From contig CAYPFY010000005.1 in the NCBI GenBank assembly GCA_964410105.1, positions 124,001 through 188,000 of the forward strand: 64,000 bases of DNA, read 5' to 3'. Position numbers and translations under genes: made by a program. This stretch comes from CAYPFY01 sp964410105. GTDB lineage: Bacteria; Bacteroidota; Ignavibacteria; UBA10030; SZUA-254. This document shows positions 8,172 to 17,730 of this stretch, one piece after another. Numbering within the stretch: position 1 is the first letter of the stretch; every line of letters starts with the position of its first letter. The notes under the pieces were generated by a model, which saw only the letters and a program-made list of their open reading frames with translations, was not told where the DNA came from and did not search any database.

Positions 8172-9518
8172 TCATTCTCCTTCCCTCTCGAGTCCGTACT
8201 TTTTAATCTTCGTATAGAGATGGCTCCGTTCCATCTCGAGCGCCTCGGCGGTTTTCGAAACATTCCACCCATGGATCTCGAGCTGATGCTTGATGAACGC
8301 CGCTTCCGCCTGATCCTTGAAATCCTGGAAGGACCGGCTTGACTGGACAAGCTCATCGAGCACATTGCCGCGTGAGGTAGAAACGAGATCGGCGGCATCG
8401 ATCAGCGGCCCGTTCGACATGATGACGAGCCTCTCAACTGTATTCCTGAGTTCCCGGACGTTTCCGCTCCAGGGCTGGCCTTGGAGCGAGCTCAGCGCCT
8501 CCGGCGAGATCCTTTTCGCCGCGATCCCGTTCCGGGAGCATGTTTCCATGACAAAAGCTTCAACAAGAATCGGGATATCCTCGCGGCGGTCCCGCAGGGG
8601 GGGAACGGTAATGGGGATGACGTTCAGGCGGTGATAGAGATCCTCCCGGAAGCGTTCCTTCTTAATCTCTTCGGGCAGGTCCTTGTTCGTCGCCGCGATC
8701 AGACGGACGTCGACGGGGATCGTCTTCGTCCCCCCGACGCGTTCGATCTTTTCCTCCTCCAGAGCGCGCAAAACCTTCGCCTGGGCCTGAAGGCTCATAT
8801 CGCCAACCTCATCGAGGAAGATAGTCCCGCCGTCCGACTGCTCGAACTTCCCGATACGTTGGGCGGTGGCGCCGGTGAACGAACCCTTTTCGTGGCCGAA
8901 GAGTTCGGATTCGATCAATTCGGCGGGGATTGCGGCGCAGTTCACCTCAACGAGCCTCATAGACGCGCGCTTGCTCGAGCGGTGAATGGCTCGGGCGACC
9001 AGCTCTTTCCCGCTCCCGCTCTCCCCGCTGATGAGAACCCGGGCGTCTGTAGGGCCGACGCGCGCGACGAGCGAGAGGATCTCTTTTATTTTGGGAGAGT
9101 TTCCCAGAATCGCATCTTTGTTCCTGAGGAGCCGGATCTCCGAGGCGAGCGTTCGCTTTTCTATCGCGTTCCTGAGAGTGATCAGCAACTTGTCGCGGTC
9201 GAGAGGTTTGGGGAGAAAATCGAACGCGCCGAGTTTCGTCGCCTCGACGGCGGTCTCGAAAGTCCCGTGGCCGGAGATCATGATGACGGGAAGATCCGGG
9301 TTGGCGTTCCGCATCGATTTGAGGACATCGATCCCATCCATCCCTGACGGCATTTTTATGTCGAGAAGCACCGCTTCAACCGGATTCTCCTTCAGGGCGG
9401 CGAGCGCCCTCGCGCCGTTCTCGGCGAAAATGACATTGAACTTCTCGTACTCCAGAATCATCCTGATCGAATCCCGGACGCTCGCTTCATCGTCGACGAC
9501 AAGGATGGTTCTCATCAC
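8172..9518 (-). CDS. Sigma-54-dependent response regulator, NtrC family
   Basis: A 448-residue transcription activator with three domains. The receiver (1-120) has its phospho-acceptor Asp at about 53 (LLDIKMP). The AAA+ domain has Walker A GESGSGKE, the sigma-54 contact loop GSFTGA and LDEVGD. The Fis-type helix-turn-helix ends in SKTAEALEMERSHLYTKIKKYGL. It overlaps the upstream gene by 4 bases and closes the operon starting at 16131. Its sensor kinase is not in the window. A role in controlling its own lipid-related operon is inference from position. Confidence 0.9.
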   Translation of the reverse strand: MMRTILVVDDEASVRDSIRMILEYEKFNVIFAENGARALAALKENPVEAVLLDIKMPSGMDGIDVLKSMRNANPDLPVIMISGHGTFETAVEATKLGAFDFLPKPLDRDKLLITLRNAIEKRTLASEIRLLRNKDAILGNSPKIKEILSLVARVGPTDARVLISGESGSGKELVARAIHRSSKRASMRLVEVNCAAIPAELIESELFGHEKGSFTGATAQRIGKFEQSDGGTIFLDEVGDMSLQAQAKVLRALEEEKIERVGGTKTIPVDVRLIAATNKDLPEEIKKERFREDLYHRLNVIPITVPPLRDRREDIPILVEAFVMETCSRNGIAAKRISPEALSSLQGQPWSGNVRELRNTVERLVIMSNGPLIDAADLVSTSRGNVLDELVQSSRSFQDFKDQAEAAFIKHQLEIHGWNVSKTAEALEMERSHLYTKIKKYGLEREGE

Positions 9519-10228
9519 CAGACTCCGGCGCAGAGTCTCTCGCTGAACTTCCGGGAGACGATTCTTGGGAACAGAAACGACGAGGGAAGGCGGTGGTTAT
9601 CCTCAAGGAGGGCTGTGCCGAACTGTTGGCCCTGCCGGTTTGCCCGGCGGTCGCGCTCATCGAGCACTCCCTCCACGATCACGGCCTCCTCCCCCTCTTC
9701 GATGAAATCCCCGATACGTTGGGCCGGGTCGGCCGATTCAAGCACCACGGTAAGAAAGCTCGAACCGAAAAAGTGTTGAAGCTTATCGTGATCCCCGGAA
9801 GGAGGCGTATCCTCATACAAGGCGGAGGGAAGGTGCCGGACCCGCGCGTTAAACTCCTCCTCGCTCTCGTTCGAGAGCGGGAAGAACAGAGAAAATACCG
9901 GGATGCGGAGCCCCACGATCCGGTGGTCAAACGTTGCGATCGTGCATATCAGGAGCGCCATGGCGGTGTTATTGTTCGTCAGCTGCATGGCCCGGACGAA
10001 AATGGCGTCCACCGCGCGCCGGTCGCCGTAGCGGCGGCGTATTGAGGTAAAAGTCCTGCTCCGGATAAACTCCTTCATCTCGATCCCGTGCTGGATAAAA
10101 AAGGGGGGAAAGTAGGTGAAGAGGCAGTTCAGAGGTGATGACTCTTCGAACCGCAGATATTCGGAGAGCGTATCAGTCGTCTCGGCCGGAGCCGGGAAAG
10201 ACATCATCAGAATAAGCAGGGCCCTCAC
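9515..10228 (-). CDS. Hypothetical exported or membrane-associated protein
   Basis: A 237-residue protein I cannot name. The start is GTG at 10228, 2 bases after the upstream stop. The N-terminus MRALLILMMSFPAPAE looks like a short signal peptide ending at Ala-Glu. A DKLQHFFGSSFLTV segment near residue 150 resembles the DKxxHF motif seen in some small membrane or lipoprotein families. The tail is basic and charged. Overlap with the NtrC-type gene suggests a functional or signalling link, but the sequence does not show what it is. Confidence 0.65.
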   Translation of the reverse strand: MRALLILMMSFPAPAETTDTLSEYLRFEESSPLNCLFTYFPPFFIQHGIEMKEFIRSRTFTSIRRRYGDRRAVDAIFVRAMQLTNNNTAMALLICTIATFDHRIVGLRIPVFSLFFPLSNESEEEFNARVRHLPSALYEDTPPSGDHDKLQHFFGSSFLTVVLESADPAQRIGDFIEEGEEAVIVEGVLDERDRRANRQGQQFGTALLEDNHRLPSSFLFPRIVSRKFSERLCAGVW

Positions 10229-10230
10229 GG

Positions 10231-11886
10231 TCAGACCTGGATAACGCCCGGGTTAAAATGCGGTACCGCCGGGTTTTCGGAGGCCATGCGGATGGCGCGC
10301 GACACGATCGATCTCGTCTCGACGGGGTCGATGATCCCGTCCACCCAGAGGCGGGCGGCCGCGAAGAGCGGGTCCAGTTCGCTGTCATACCGGCTCGAAA
10401 TCTCAGAAAGCAGTTTCTCCTGTTCTTCTTTGGGAATCTTCTTCCCCCCCCGGGAGGCGATTTGCTGGATCCGGATGCTGAGAAGAGTTTCGCTTGCCTG
10501 CTTTCCCCCCATCACGGCGATCTGGGCGGTGGGCCAGGCGAAAATCAGCCGCGGATCGTAGGCCTTTCCGCACATCGCATAATTCCCGGCGCCGTAGCTG
10601 TTGCCGATGATGAAAGTAAACTTCGGGACGGTGCTGTTGGCGACGGCGTTCACCATCTTTGCGCCGTCCTTGATGATGCCCCCCTGCTCGGCGCGCGTCC
10701 CCACCATAAACCCCGTCACGTCCTGGAAAAAAACCAGTGGGATCCTCTTCTGATTGCAGTTCAGGATAAAGCGGGCAGCCTTATCGGCGCTCTCGCTGTA
10801 AATCACCCCTCCCACCTGCATCTCCCCTTTACGCGTTTTTGTCACCAGCCGCTGGTTCGCCACGATCCCGACGGCCCAGCCGTCGATTCGCGAATACGCC
10901 GTTATGATCGTCCTCCCGTAGGAGGCCTTGTACTCATCGAACTCGCCGGCGTCGACGATGCGCGCAAGAATCTGGTGCATATCGTACGGCTTCGTACGGT
11001 CATCCGGGACGAGCCCGTAAATTTCGAGCGGACTGAAGGCGGGCTCTTTGGAGCCGGATCTGTCAAAGCCGGCCTTGGGCCCCGAGCCGAGTTTCGCGAT
11101 GATGCTCCGGACTTTTTCGAGGCATGCGGCATCATCGGGCATCGAATAGTCGGTGACCCCGCTTATTTCCGAGTGCATTTCGGCGCCGCCCAGTTTTGCG
11201 ATATCGGCCTCCTCGCCGATTGCCGCCTTCACGAGATGGGGCCCTGCGAGAAAGACGCTCCCGGTCTTCTCCACGATGAGAGCCTCATCGCTCATGATGG
11301 GAAGGTAGGCACCGCCGGCGACGCAGGGTCCCATGATAGCGGCGATCTGCGGGATGCCCAGGGACGAGAGAATGGCGTTATTCCTGAATATCCTGCCAAA
11401 ATGCTCTTTGTCGGGAAAAATCTCGCTCTGGAGAGGGAGAAACACTCCGGCGGAGTCGACCAGGTACACAATGGGAAGGCGATTTTCCATTGCAATCTCC
11501 TGCGCGCGGAGGTTTTTCTTACAGGTCATGGGGAACCATGCCCCGGCCTTCACGGTCGCGTCATTCGCCACGATCACCGTGTCACGGCCGCTTATAGTCC
11601 CGATCCCGAACACCGTGCCTGAGGAGGGGGCGCCGCCGTACTCCTCATACATCCCGTAGGCTGCGAAGAGGCCGATCTCAAGAAAAGAGGACCCGGGATC
11701 AACGATCTTGTCGATTCGCTCCCGTGCCGTCAGCTTCCCCCGGGAGTGATGCTTTTCGACCGCCTCCTCCCCCCCGCCGAGCTTCACGGCATCGCCTTTG
11801 GCCTTCAGGACACGAAGCAGATTCTTCGTGTTATCCTCATACTTTTCAAAAGCAAGAGACTTCTGGACGGGAGTTCCCGGAGCCAT
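10231..11886 (-). CDS. Acyl-CoA carboxylase, carboxyltransferase (beta) subunit
   Basis: A 551-residue subunit of the propionyl-/methylcrotonyl-CoA carboxylase class, which transfers carboxyl from carboxybiotin to an acyl-CoA. Two crotonase-like halves are visible: N-terminal with KLTARERIDKIVDPGSSFLEIG and GPCVAGGAYLPIMSDE, C-terminal with FFQDVTGFMVGTRAEQGG and GNSYGAGNYAMCGKAYDP. Length and GGAYLP favour the methylcrotonyl- or geranyl-CoA type, but substrate is uncertain. The biotin carboxylase subunit is absent from the window. It shares one base with the upstream stop codon and lies with an acyl-CoA dehydrogenase, consistent with branched-chain acyl-CoA breakdown. Confidence 0.88.
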   Translation of the reverse strand: MAPGTPVQKSLAFEKYEDNTKNLLRVLKAKGDAVKLGGGEEAVEKHHSRGKLTARERIDKIVDPGSSFLEIGLFAAYGMYEEYGGAPSSGTVFGIGTISGRDTVIVANDATVKAGAWFPMTCKKNLRAQEIAMENRLPIVYLVDSAGVFLPLQSEIFPDKEHFGRIFRNNAILSSLGIPQIAAIMGPCVAGGAYLPIMSDEALIVEKTGSVFLAGPHLVKAAIGEEADIAKLGGAEMHSEISGVTDYSMPDDAACLEKVRSIIAKLGSGPKAGFDRSGSKEPAFSPLEIYGLVPDDRTKPYDMHQILARIVDAGEFDEYKASYGRTIITAYSRIDGWAVGIVANQRLVTKTRKGEMQVGGVIYSESADKAARFILNCNQKRIPLVFFQDVTGFMVGTRAEQGGIIKDGAKMVNAVANSTVPKFTFIIGNSYGAGNYAMCGKAYDPRLIFAWPTAQIAVMGGKQASETLLSIRIQQIASRGGKKIPKEEQEKLLSEISSRYDSELDPLFAAARLWVDGIIDPVETRSIVSRAIRMASENPAVPHFNPGVIQV

Positions 11887-14800
11887 CAGAGCGTTCCCTT
11901 CCTTTCCATGGACAGTCTGCTCTCGAGATCGGGGAGGGCGGAGTGCTGAGGATTGAGTTCCCTGAGGCGCTCGATATAGGACTTGGCCAGTTCCGGGTGG
12001 TTTCCGTCGAGATAGTTCTCGGCGGTGAGATAGGCAAGCTGATCGTCAGTGATCTCCTCATCGACGGGCTGGTACGTAGCGCGGAGAGTGAGGGCAGAGG
12101 CGTATGCTTCGGCCGCCTCATCGAACCTTGCGGCAGCCGTGAAGACAGGCGCGAGTTTTATGAAAAACGTCTCATCCTGACGGTTCGTCAGGTCGATGCA
12201 TCGCTGGAGAAGCTGGATTGGCACCTCCAGATCTTTTTGTGTCACCCCCGATTTTTGCTGATCGCACTCAAACAGTTCTGTGGCAAGCGTCGAGAGAAGG
12301 GCCGTATTATCGGGAGTCAGCGTCGCGAGGTGTTCGAGCGAGGAGAGGCGCTCGGCGGTATCGTTCATCGCCTTTGCTGCGGTCGCAAAAATGGCGAGCG
12401 CTTCAGGGTCATCCGGGTTTCGGCGCAGGCACTCGCGGGCGGAGTTAAACGTAAGCCGGTAATCTTCGGAGACGACGGACGACTGGAACCGGGCCACATT
12501 CAGGAAATTGCCGGCGTTCAGGGGGCGTTCCCTGTTGAGCCGGGAAAAAAACAGGTCGGTATCGCCTGGGGAGAACCGGCGGTCGAGCGAGTTTATCACG
12601 CCAGCCCGTGACTGGGCAAAAAACGAGATCGGGGCGAGAAACTCCAGGAGCGGCTGTTTTTCTGAATTTATTCCCCCCGTTGCGGGCACAGATGCGGATG
12701 TAAGGTCCCCGCTCAGCTGGGTGGAGAGGAAGGCCGGGAGATCGTAGATCTTTATCCGATTGAGCTCTACGGCGACTTTCGGGATTCGTATCTTCTGATC
12801 CATCCTCTCGTAATCGGGGCTGATCGGAGTCATCGAAGCGGTCAACACGATGTCGAGGTCGGTCGGCATCCATATCATCACATGGGGAAACGTGCGGCGG
12901 AGCGTCCGGAGAACGAGATGCAGCACGTCGTCGTTAATCTCGTAGAGATGGAACCACTGTGCGAGGATCCCTCCCGGCTCGAGTCGGCGCTTCATGAGAT
13001 CGAAAAACTCGTCGGTGAAAAGATTGCCTATCCCGGCGATCCAGGGATTGGAGGGCTCGCTGATGATGACGGAATATTTTTTTGGATTCACCTTCACGAA
13101 TGTGATGGCGTCCTCGATCGTGAGATGGGCCCGCGGGTCGGCGAGAAAATTGTGATTGTGCTCGGAAAAGAGATAGTTGCAGTCGACAACTTCGGGAGAA
13201 ATCTCGACGCAGTCCAGGGAGCGGATCGGGTGGCAGAGGGCGGAACCGGCGGTGATGCCGCTTCCCAGGCCGATCACGAGAACGTTGCCGGTATCGGGCC
13301 GGATCGAGAGCGGAATCTGTGCCAGGAGAACCTGGGTGGGCAGATCGGCCCGTGTGCTGGCATCCGCTTTCCCGTTCACGACGAGGGATCGCTCCGCTTC
13401 GCCGAGATCGTTCGAAAACTGATCCACGGCGACGTTTGCGGTGATGCCCTCCCTGTACCAGAGAGTCGTGCGGTACTCGATACCCTTCAGAAACGCGTCA
13501 TACGACTCGGGAGCGGCCAGGAAAAATGCCCTGTAGACTCCGAGCGCGGAAACATTCTCGTTCCATTTCGGGATCGTCAATTTATACGTAATCCCAAGCA
13601 GGAGCAATCCGGCGGCGGCCGCGACCTTCCATCCCGGGCGCAGGCGCCTGTCATAGCCGAGAAGTACGATGCCGAGAAGGGCATTGATCAGCATGGCTGA
13701 TTCCAGTGACTGCTTCACTCCAAGCATCGGAATCAGGACGAAGCCGGTAAGAAGGGCGCCGGCGACCGCGCCGATGGTGTTGAGGGAAAAAACCCCTCCG
13801 ATGCTTTTTCCGAGGGAAGAGAGACTTCCCGCGGTGATCCTCCCGGCGACGGGGAGGGACATACCGGAAAGCGTCGTCGGAACAATCATGAGCAGAAAAC
13901 AGAAGAGAAACTCACAGAAAAGAAAAATCGGGAAATTCTCCGGCTTGTTCGACAAATACGCCGACAGCCTCCAGAGATAGTAGGGAAGCCGTGAATACAG
14001 GGGCAGCGTGCCGAGCATGAAGAGGGTGGTCCCGATCTGACACAGCGCCAAAAACCTAACAAGATTCTTCACACGGCGGGAAATTTTCGCGACGATCCAG
14101 CTCCCGAGCGTGATCCCGCTGATGAAAGCGATCAGCATGAGCGTGAAGGAATAGGTCGAGGAGCCGAGAAGAGTCACAAGGAGCCGGATCCATGTGAGCT
14201 CATATATCATGGCGATCAGTCCTGAAAGGCCGGCGACGATCAGTGCGAGGCGCACAGTTGACGGCACCGACTGGGCCTCAGCTTCAAGGGAAGCGGTCTG
14301 AGCTTGCGGCGCGGATTGTATCCGGGGGAGGGAGAGGGCGATCACTCCCACAAGAATATTGATTCCCGCGGCAAGCCACGTCGTCGCATCGAGGGCGATG
14401 ACCCTGATCAGAAAAAACCCGGCCAGGGCAGCGCCGATCACTGCCCCGAGGCTGTTTACGGCGTACAACGCTGCGAGCTGGCGCCCTGACTCATCGACGG
14501 TGCGGGCGAGGAGCCTCAACAGCACAGGGAGAGTGCCTCCCATGGCGAATGTCGGCAAGAGAAGCGTCGCCGCGCTGAGCGCAAGCTTCAAAAACGTCAA
14601 TCCGAGATGGTTTGTCGACAGAATCAGCCCGCCGGCGGCGGATACAAACACCTTCTCGCACAGGGACATCAGAAACGGATAGAGGGCACAATAAAGGCCG
14701 ATGCCGAGCTCGAGCAGGCCGTAGAGTTTGAGTGGATTGTCGACGCGGTCGGCCGTGCGTCCCCAGAAGAAGGCGCCCAGGGCCAATCCGGCCATGAACG

Positions 14801-14945
14801 TCGAAAGGACGATCATGTGGGAATAGGCGGTGCTGCCGATGAAGAGCGACAGATACTTCGACCAGCAGATCTCGTAGATAAGTCCGGAAATCCCTGACAG
14901 TGCGAACAGCAGGATGGCGAGCGCTTTAAGGAGGGGGTACTTCAT
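11886..14945 (-). CDS. Fused MFS-type membrane / spermidine-synthase-like / TPR protein
   Basis: A 1019-residue fusion. Residues about 1-450 hold two blocks of hydrophobic helices of the fused MFS/spermidine synthase family, each opening with a similar motif (LSGISGLIYEICWSKYL and LSGLIAMIYELTWIRLL). Residues about 480-720 are a spermidine-synthase-like Rossmann domain with VLVIGLGSGITAGSAL and IISEPSNPWIAG. About 800-1010 are TPR-like helices, including NPDDPEALAIFATAAKA. The normal synthase acidic catalytic residue near ISEPSNPW is replaced, as is common in this family, so polyamine synthesis is doubtful. It sits 10 bases after an acyl-CoA dehydrogenase and before the carboxylase. Confidence 0.85.
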   Translation of the reverse strand: MKYPLLKALAILLFALSGISGLIYEICWSKYLSLFIGSTAYSHMIVLSTFMAGLALGAFFWGRTADRVDNPLKLYGLLELGIGLYCALYPFLMSLCEKVFVSAAGGLILSTNHLGLTFLKLALSAATLLLPTFAMGGTLPVLLRLLARTVDESGRQLAALYAVNSLGAVIGAALAGFFLIRVIALDATTWLAAGINILVGVIALSLPRIQSAPQAQTASLEAEAQSVPSTVRLALIVAGLSGLIAMIYELTWIRLLVTLLGSSTYSFTLMLIAFISGITLGSWIVAKISRRVKNLVRFLALCQIGTTLFMLGTLPLYSRLPYYLWRLSAYLSNKPENFPIFLFCEFLFCFLLMIVPTTLSGMSLPVAGRITAGSLSSLGKSIGGVFSLNTIGAVAGALLTGFVLIPMLGVKQSLESAMLINALLGIVLLGYDRRLRPGWKVAAAAGLLLLGITYKLTIPKWNENVSALGVYRAFFLAAPESYDAFLKGIEYRTTLWYREGITANVAVDQFSNDLGEAERSLVVNGKADASTRADLPTQVLLAQIPLSIRPDTGNVLVIGLGSGITAGSALCHPIRSLDCVEISPEVVDCNYLFSEHNHNFLADPRAHLTIEDAITFVKVNPKKYSVIISEPSNPWIAGIGNLFTDEFFDLMKRRLEPGGILAQWFHLYEINDDVLHLVLRTLRRTFPHVMIWMPTDLDIVLTASMTPISPDYERMDQKIRIPKVAVELNRIKIYDLPAFLSTQLSGDLTSASVPATGGINSEKQPLLEFLAPISFFAQSRAGVINSLDRRFSPGDTDLFFSRLNRERPLNAGNFLNVARFQSSVVSEDYRLTFNSARECLRRNPDDPEALAIFATAAKAMNDTAERLSSLEHLATLTPDNTALLSTLATELFECDQQKSGVTQKDLEVPIQLLQRCIDLTNRQDETFFIKLAPVFTAAARFDEAAEAYASALTLRATYQPVDEEITDDQLAYLTAENYLDGNHPELAKSYIERLRELNPQHSALPDLESRLSMERKGTL

Positions 14946-14955
14946 CGGGGGAGAT

Positions 14956-16131
14956 TCAGCTCTCCAGCAGGTTTCGGGCGATCACCAGTTTCTGGATTTC
15001 CGAAGTTCCTTCGCCGATCGTTACAAGCTTCACATCCCGATAAAATTTTTCTACGGGGAAGTCCTTGATGAAGCCATAGCCGCCATGGATTTGCACTCCC
15101 TCGTTCGTGGCGGCGACGGCCACCTCGCTTGCAAAGTATTTTGCCATGGCCGACTGAAGTGTGACATCTTTCCCCTGATTCTTGAGAAACCCCGCGCGAT
15201 AGGTCAGGAGGCGGGCCGCTTCGATCTGAGTGGCCATATCGGCGAGTTTCCACTGAATGCCCTGGAATTCGCCGATCGGTTTACCGAACTGTTTTCTCTC
15301 CTTGGAATACTTGATACTTGCGTCAAGTGCTCCCTGCGCGATGCCGAGGGCGAGGGAGGCGATACTGATCCTGCCTCCGTCCAGCACGGCGAGCGCCTGG
15401 GAGAGGCCTGTCCCCTCCTCGCCGAGAAGATTCTCGGCCGGCACTCGGCAGTTATCGAACGCGAGGGCAGAGGTATCGCAGCAGCGCATGCCAAGCTTGT
15501 TCTCCTTCTTGCTGACGATGAAACCGGGCGTATCGTTCTCGACGATAAAGGCGGAGATCCCCTTCTTCCCCTTCGCCTTATCGGCGTTGGCCATGACGAC
15601 CGTGATATTGCCGACGCTGCCATGGGTGATAAAATTCTTGCTCCCGTTGAGGACGAATTCACCGCCCTCGCGGCGGGCTGTTGTAAGCATGCCGCCCGCG
15701 TCGCTCCCTGACATCGGCTCGGTGAGTGCCCAGGCCCCGATCTTCCGTCCGGAGGTGAGATCCGGCAGATACTTCCTCTTCTGCTGTTCGTTGCCAAAGG
15801 TATAGATATGGTTTGAGCAGAGGCTGTTATGGGCAGCGATGCTCAGTCCGATCGAGGGGTCTACTTTTGAAATCTCCTCGATGACGGTGATATATTCAAG
15901 ATACCCGAACCCCGCGCCGCCGTAGGTTTCCGGGAAAATCACTCCCAGAAAACCCAGATCGCCCAGTTTCTTCATTATCTCGAACGGGAACTCCTGGGAT
16001 TCGTCGTACTTCATAACGACCGGTTTGATCTCTTTCTCGGCAAAAGAACGGGCGGTCTCCTGGACCATCCGCATGCCTTCGGTCAATTCAAATTCGAGGG
16101 AGGCGCCTTCCATCGTAAGTTGTTCGGACAT
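14956..16131 (-). CDS. Acyl-CoA dehydrogenase (short/branched-chain type)
   Basis: A 391-residue FAD enzyme that makes trans-2-enoyl-CoA and passes electrons to electron-transfer flavoprotein. Signatures seen: ALTEPMSGSDAGG and NFITHG for FAD binding, RKQFGKPIGEFQ, QIHGGYGFIKDFPVEKFYRD, and the catalytic-base region IGEGTSEIQ. It resembles butyryl-, isovaleryl- or 2-methylbutyryl-CoA dehydrogenases. It is first in a five-gene operon; the promoter at 16153-16184 would give a leader of about 17 bases. Confidence 0.92.
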   Translation of the reverse strand: MSEQLTMEGASLEFELTEGMRMVQETARSFAEKEIKPVVMKYDESQEFPFEIMKKLGDLGFLGVIFPETYGGAGFGYLEYITVIEEISKVDPSIGLSIAAHNSLCSNHIYTFGNEQQKRKYLPDLTSGRKIGAWALTEPMSGSDAGGMLTTARREGGEFVLNGSKNFITHGSVGNITVVMANADKAKGKKGISAFIVENDTPGFIVSKKENKLGMRCCDTSALAFDNCRVPAENLLGEEGTGLSQALAVLDGGRISIASLALGIAQGALDASIKYSKERKQFGKPIGEFQGIQWKLADMATQIEAARLLTYRAGFLKNQGKDVTLQSAMAKYFASEVAVAATNEGVQIHGGYGFIKDFPVEKFYRDVKLVTIGEGTSEIQKLVIARNLLES

Positions 16132-16152
16132 CTGAAGATCGTGAGTGTGGTA

Positions 16153-16184
16153 CTAATGTATGACGATTTCGCTAGAATTCCAAA
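16153..16184 (-). promoter_or_regulatory. Bacteroidota-type promoter for the 16131-8172 operon
   Basis: TTTG at 16184-16181, a 20-base spacer and TACATTAG at 16160-16153. Predicted start near 16148. Confidence 0.5.
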
Positions 16185-16776
16185 GAATCTTGCCCCAGAT
16201 GTGAAACTTCACGATAAATTGGCATGAAGAAGCAATCCCGAAATGCCGACGCATCGATCGAACAAATAGTTTTGCAGGGTCTTTCGCAAAGATATCGTAT
16301 GCGTCATAGTCGTGAGTAAAGGCGGGTCCGTACTTTCGTCATACCCTCCTCCGCCCGGATGTGGCGCATCGGAGAGCTCCGATTAATACGCACTGCGTGC
16401 GATTGCCGACCCAAAAATTACCAGCCATTGATTGGGCGAGGAAACCCAAGGAGCGTCATCCGGTCCGGCATAACGGACAGGATCATCATTATTGCCGCGC
16501 GAAAGGAAAAATGCTCTTGGTTGACGAGCAGCATCGGCGAAATCATTAGTGTGGGGGTGACCTCCTATACGCCGATCCGGTGGAATATCTGCTCGATTCG
16601 TGCGAGAGCGATCTCGATTCTCAGGCTGCCGAGATACTTGACTCGCTAAAGGTAAGCCAGGCAAGGGAGGCACCCTCGAAGGGAGTTTTACGGTCCTCCG
16701 AAGATCAGCTCACCCTGCTCCCCCACAAGATCGTGAAAGGAGAGGGTACCCCTTCGATGACACGCAGGTGTGAAAC
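16185..16776. other. 592-base stretch with no convincing gene
   Basis: Between the meaB stop and the acyl-CoA dehydrogenase promoter. On the plus strand one reading frame runs from 16361 to 16819, interrupted by a single TAG at 16547-16549. Its translation (for example DLLYADPVEYLLDSCESDL after the stop) matches no family I know and shows no ribosome-binding site. It could be a decayed gene or chance. No tRNA, hairpin-plus-T-run or repeat array was seen. Confidence 0.4.
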
Positions 16777-17730
16777 CTATACCGCAAAACTCCCGATCAA
16801 TTGCTCAGCCAAGTCGTAGGGAGTAGACTTGCGCGAGACCACGCTCTGGATTCTCGACGCGAGAGCCCGGTTTCTCTCAGAATTCCAGAAGTCGACGCGA
16901 AGCTTCTCCCCGACGAGCTCACGGATTCTTTCCGCAGTCTGATCCTCCCTCCTCTTCGAGAGAAAATTTTTTTCGATTAAATAAGCGCGGTGGGCGGCGA
17001 TCAACTCCGCGACGCGGGGGATCCCTTTCCCTTCGCTCGCGACCGTTTGCACGACATCGGAAGCCCACCCGTTCTCCCGAGGCTTGAAATTAAGAATCAT
17101 CCGTATGGACATCGCGGCCTGGTCGGCGCCGGCCCGGTCCGCCTTGTTGATGACAAAAAAATCCGCAATCTCCATGAGCCCGGCCTTCATCGCCTGGATG
17201 GAATCGCCCGATTCGGGAACGAGCACGACCACGGTCGTATCGGCCGCCTGGACGATATCGAGTTCGGATTGCCCCACGCCGACGGTCTCCATGAGCACCA
17301 TATTGCATCCGGATGCGTCGAGCACATCGGCGGCCTCCCTTGCCTTTCTGCTGAGGCCCCCAAGACTTCCCCGGGTTGCCATGCTGCGTATAAAGACGCC
17401 CTCGTCGAGCTCAACGTCGGTCATGCGGACGCGGTCTCCGAGAAGAGCGCCGCCGGTGAAAGGGCTCGTAGGATCGACGGCGATGATCCCCACCCGTAGT
17501 TTTTCCGTGCGGTAGAGCTTCGCGAGCTTGTTCGTAATCGTACTCTTGCCTGCGCCGGGGGGGCCGGTGATACCGATCCGGTATGCTTTTCCGGTATGGG
17601 GATAGAGCGCTTTCATGAGGGGGATGGCGGAGCTCTCTTCATTTTCGATCAGGGAGATCGAACGGGCGATGGCGATCCTGTCGCCTCGGAGAACTCGGTC
17701 CTGCAGGCCCGCGTCAGCGCGGCGGGTCAT
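16777..17730 (-). CDS. meaB: Methylmalonyl-CoA mutase-associated GTPase MeaB
   Basis: A 317-residue G3E-family GTPase that guards and reloads the B12-dependent methylmalonyl-CoA mutase. Walker A is GITGPPGAGKST (about 53-64), followed by the MeaB-specific VDPTSPFTGGALLGDRVRM and FIRSMATRG, switch II ETVGVGQSE, and the guanine-specificity motif NKAD. Full length. It ends the operon begun at 24948 and overlaps the epimerase gene by 4 bases. No mutase gene lies in the window, so the mutase must be elsewhere. Confidence 0.93.
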   Translation of the reverse strand: MTRRADAGLQDRVLRGDRIAIARSISLIENEESSAIPLMKALYPHTGKAYRIGITGPPGAGKSTITNKLAKLYRTEKLRVGIIAVDPTSPFTGGALLGDRVRMTDVELDEGVFIRSMATRGSLGGLSRKAREAADVLDASGCNMVLMETVGVGQSELDIVQAADTTVVVLVPESGDSIQAMKAGLMEIADFFVINKADRAGADQAAMSIRMILNFKPRENGWASDVVQTVASEGKGIPRVAELIAAHRAYLIEKNFLSKRREDQTAERIRELVGEKLRVDFWNSERNRALASRIQSVVSRKSTPYDLAEQLIGSFAV

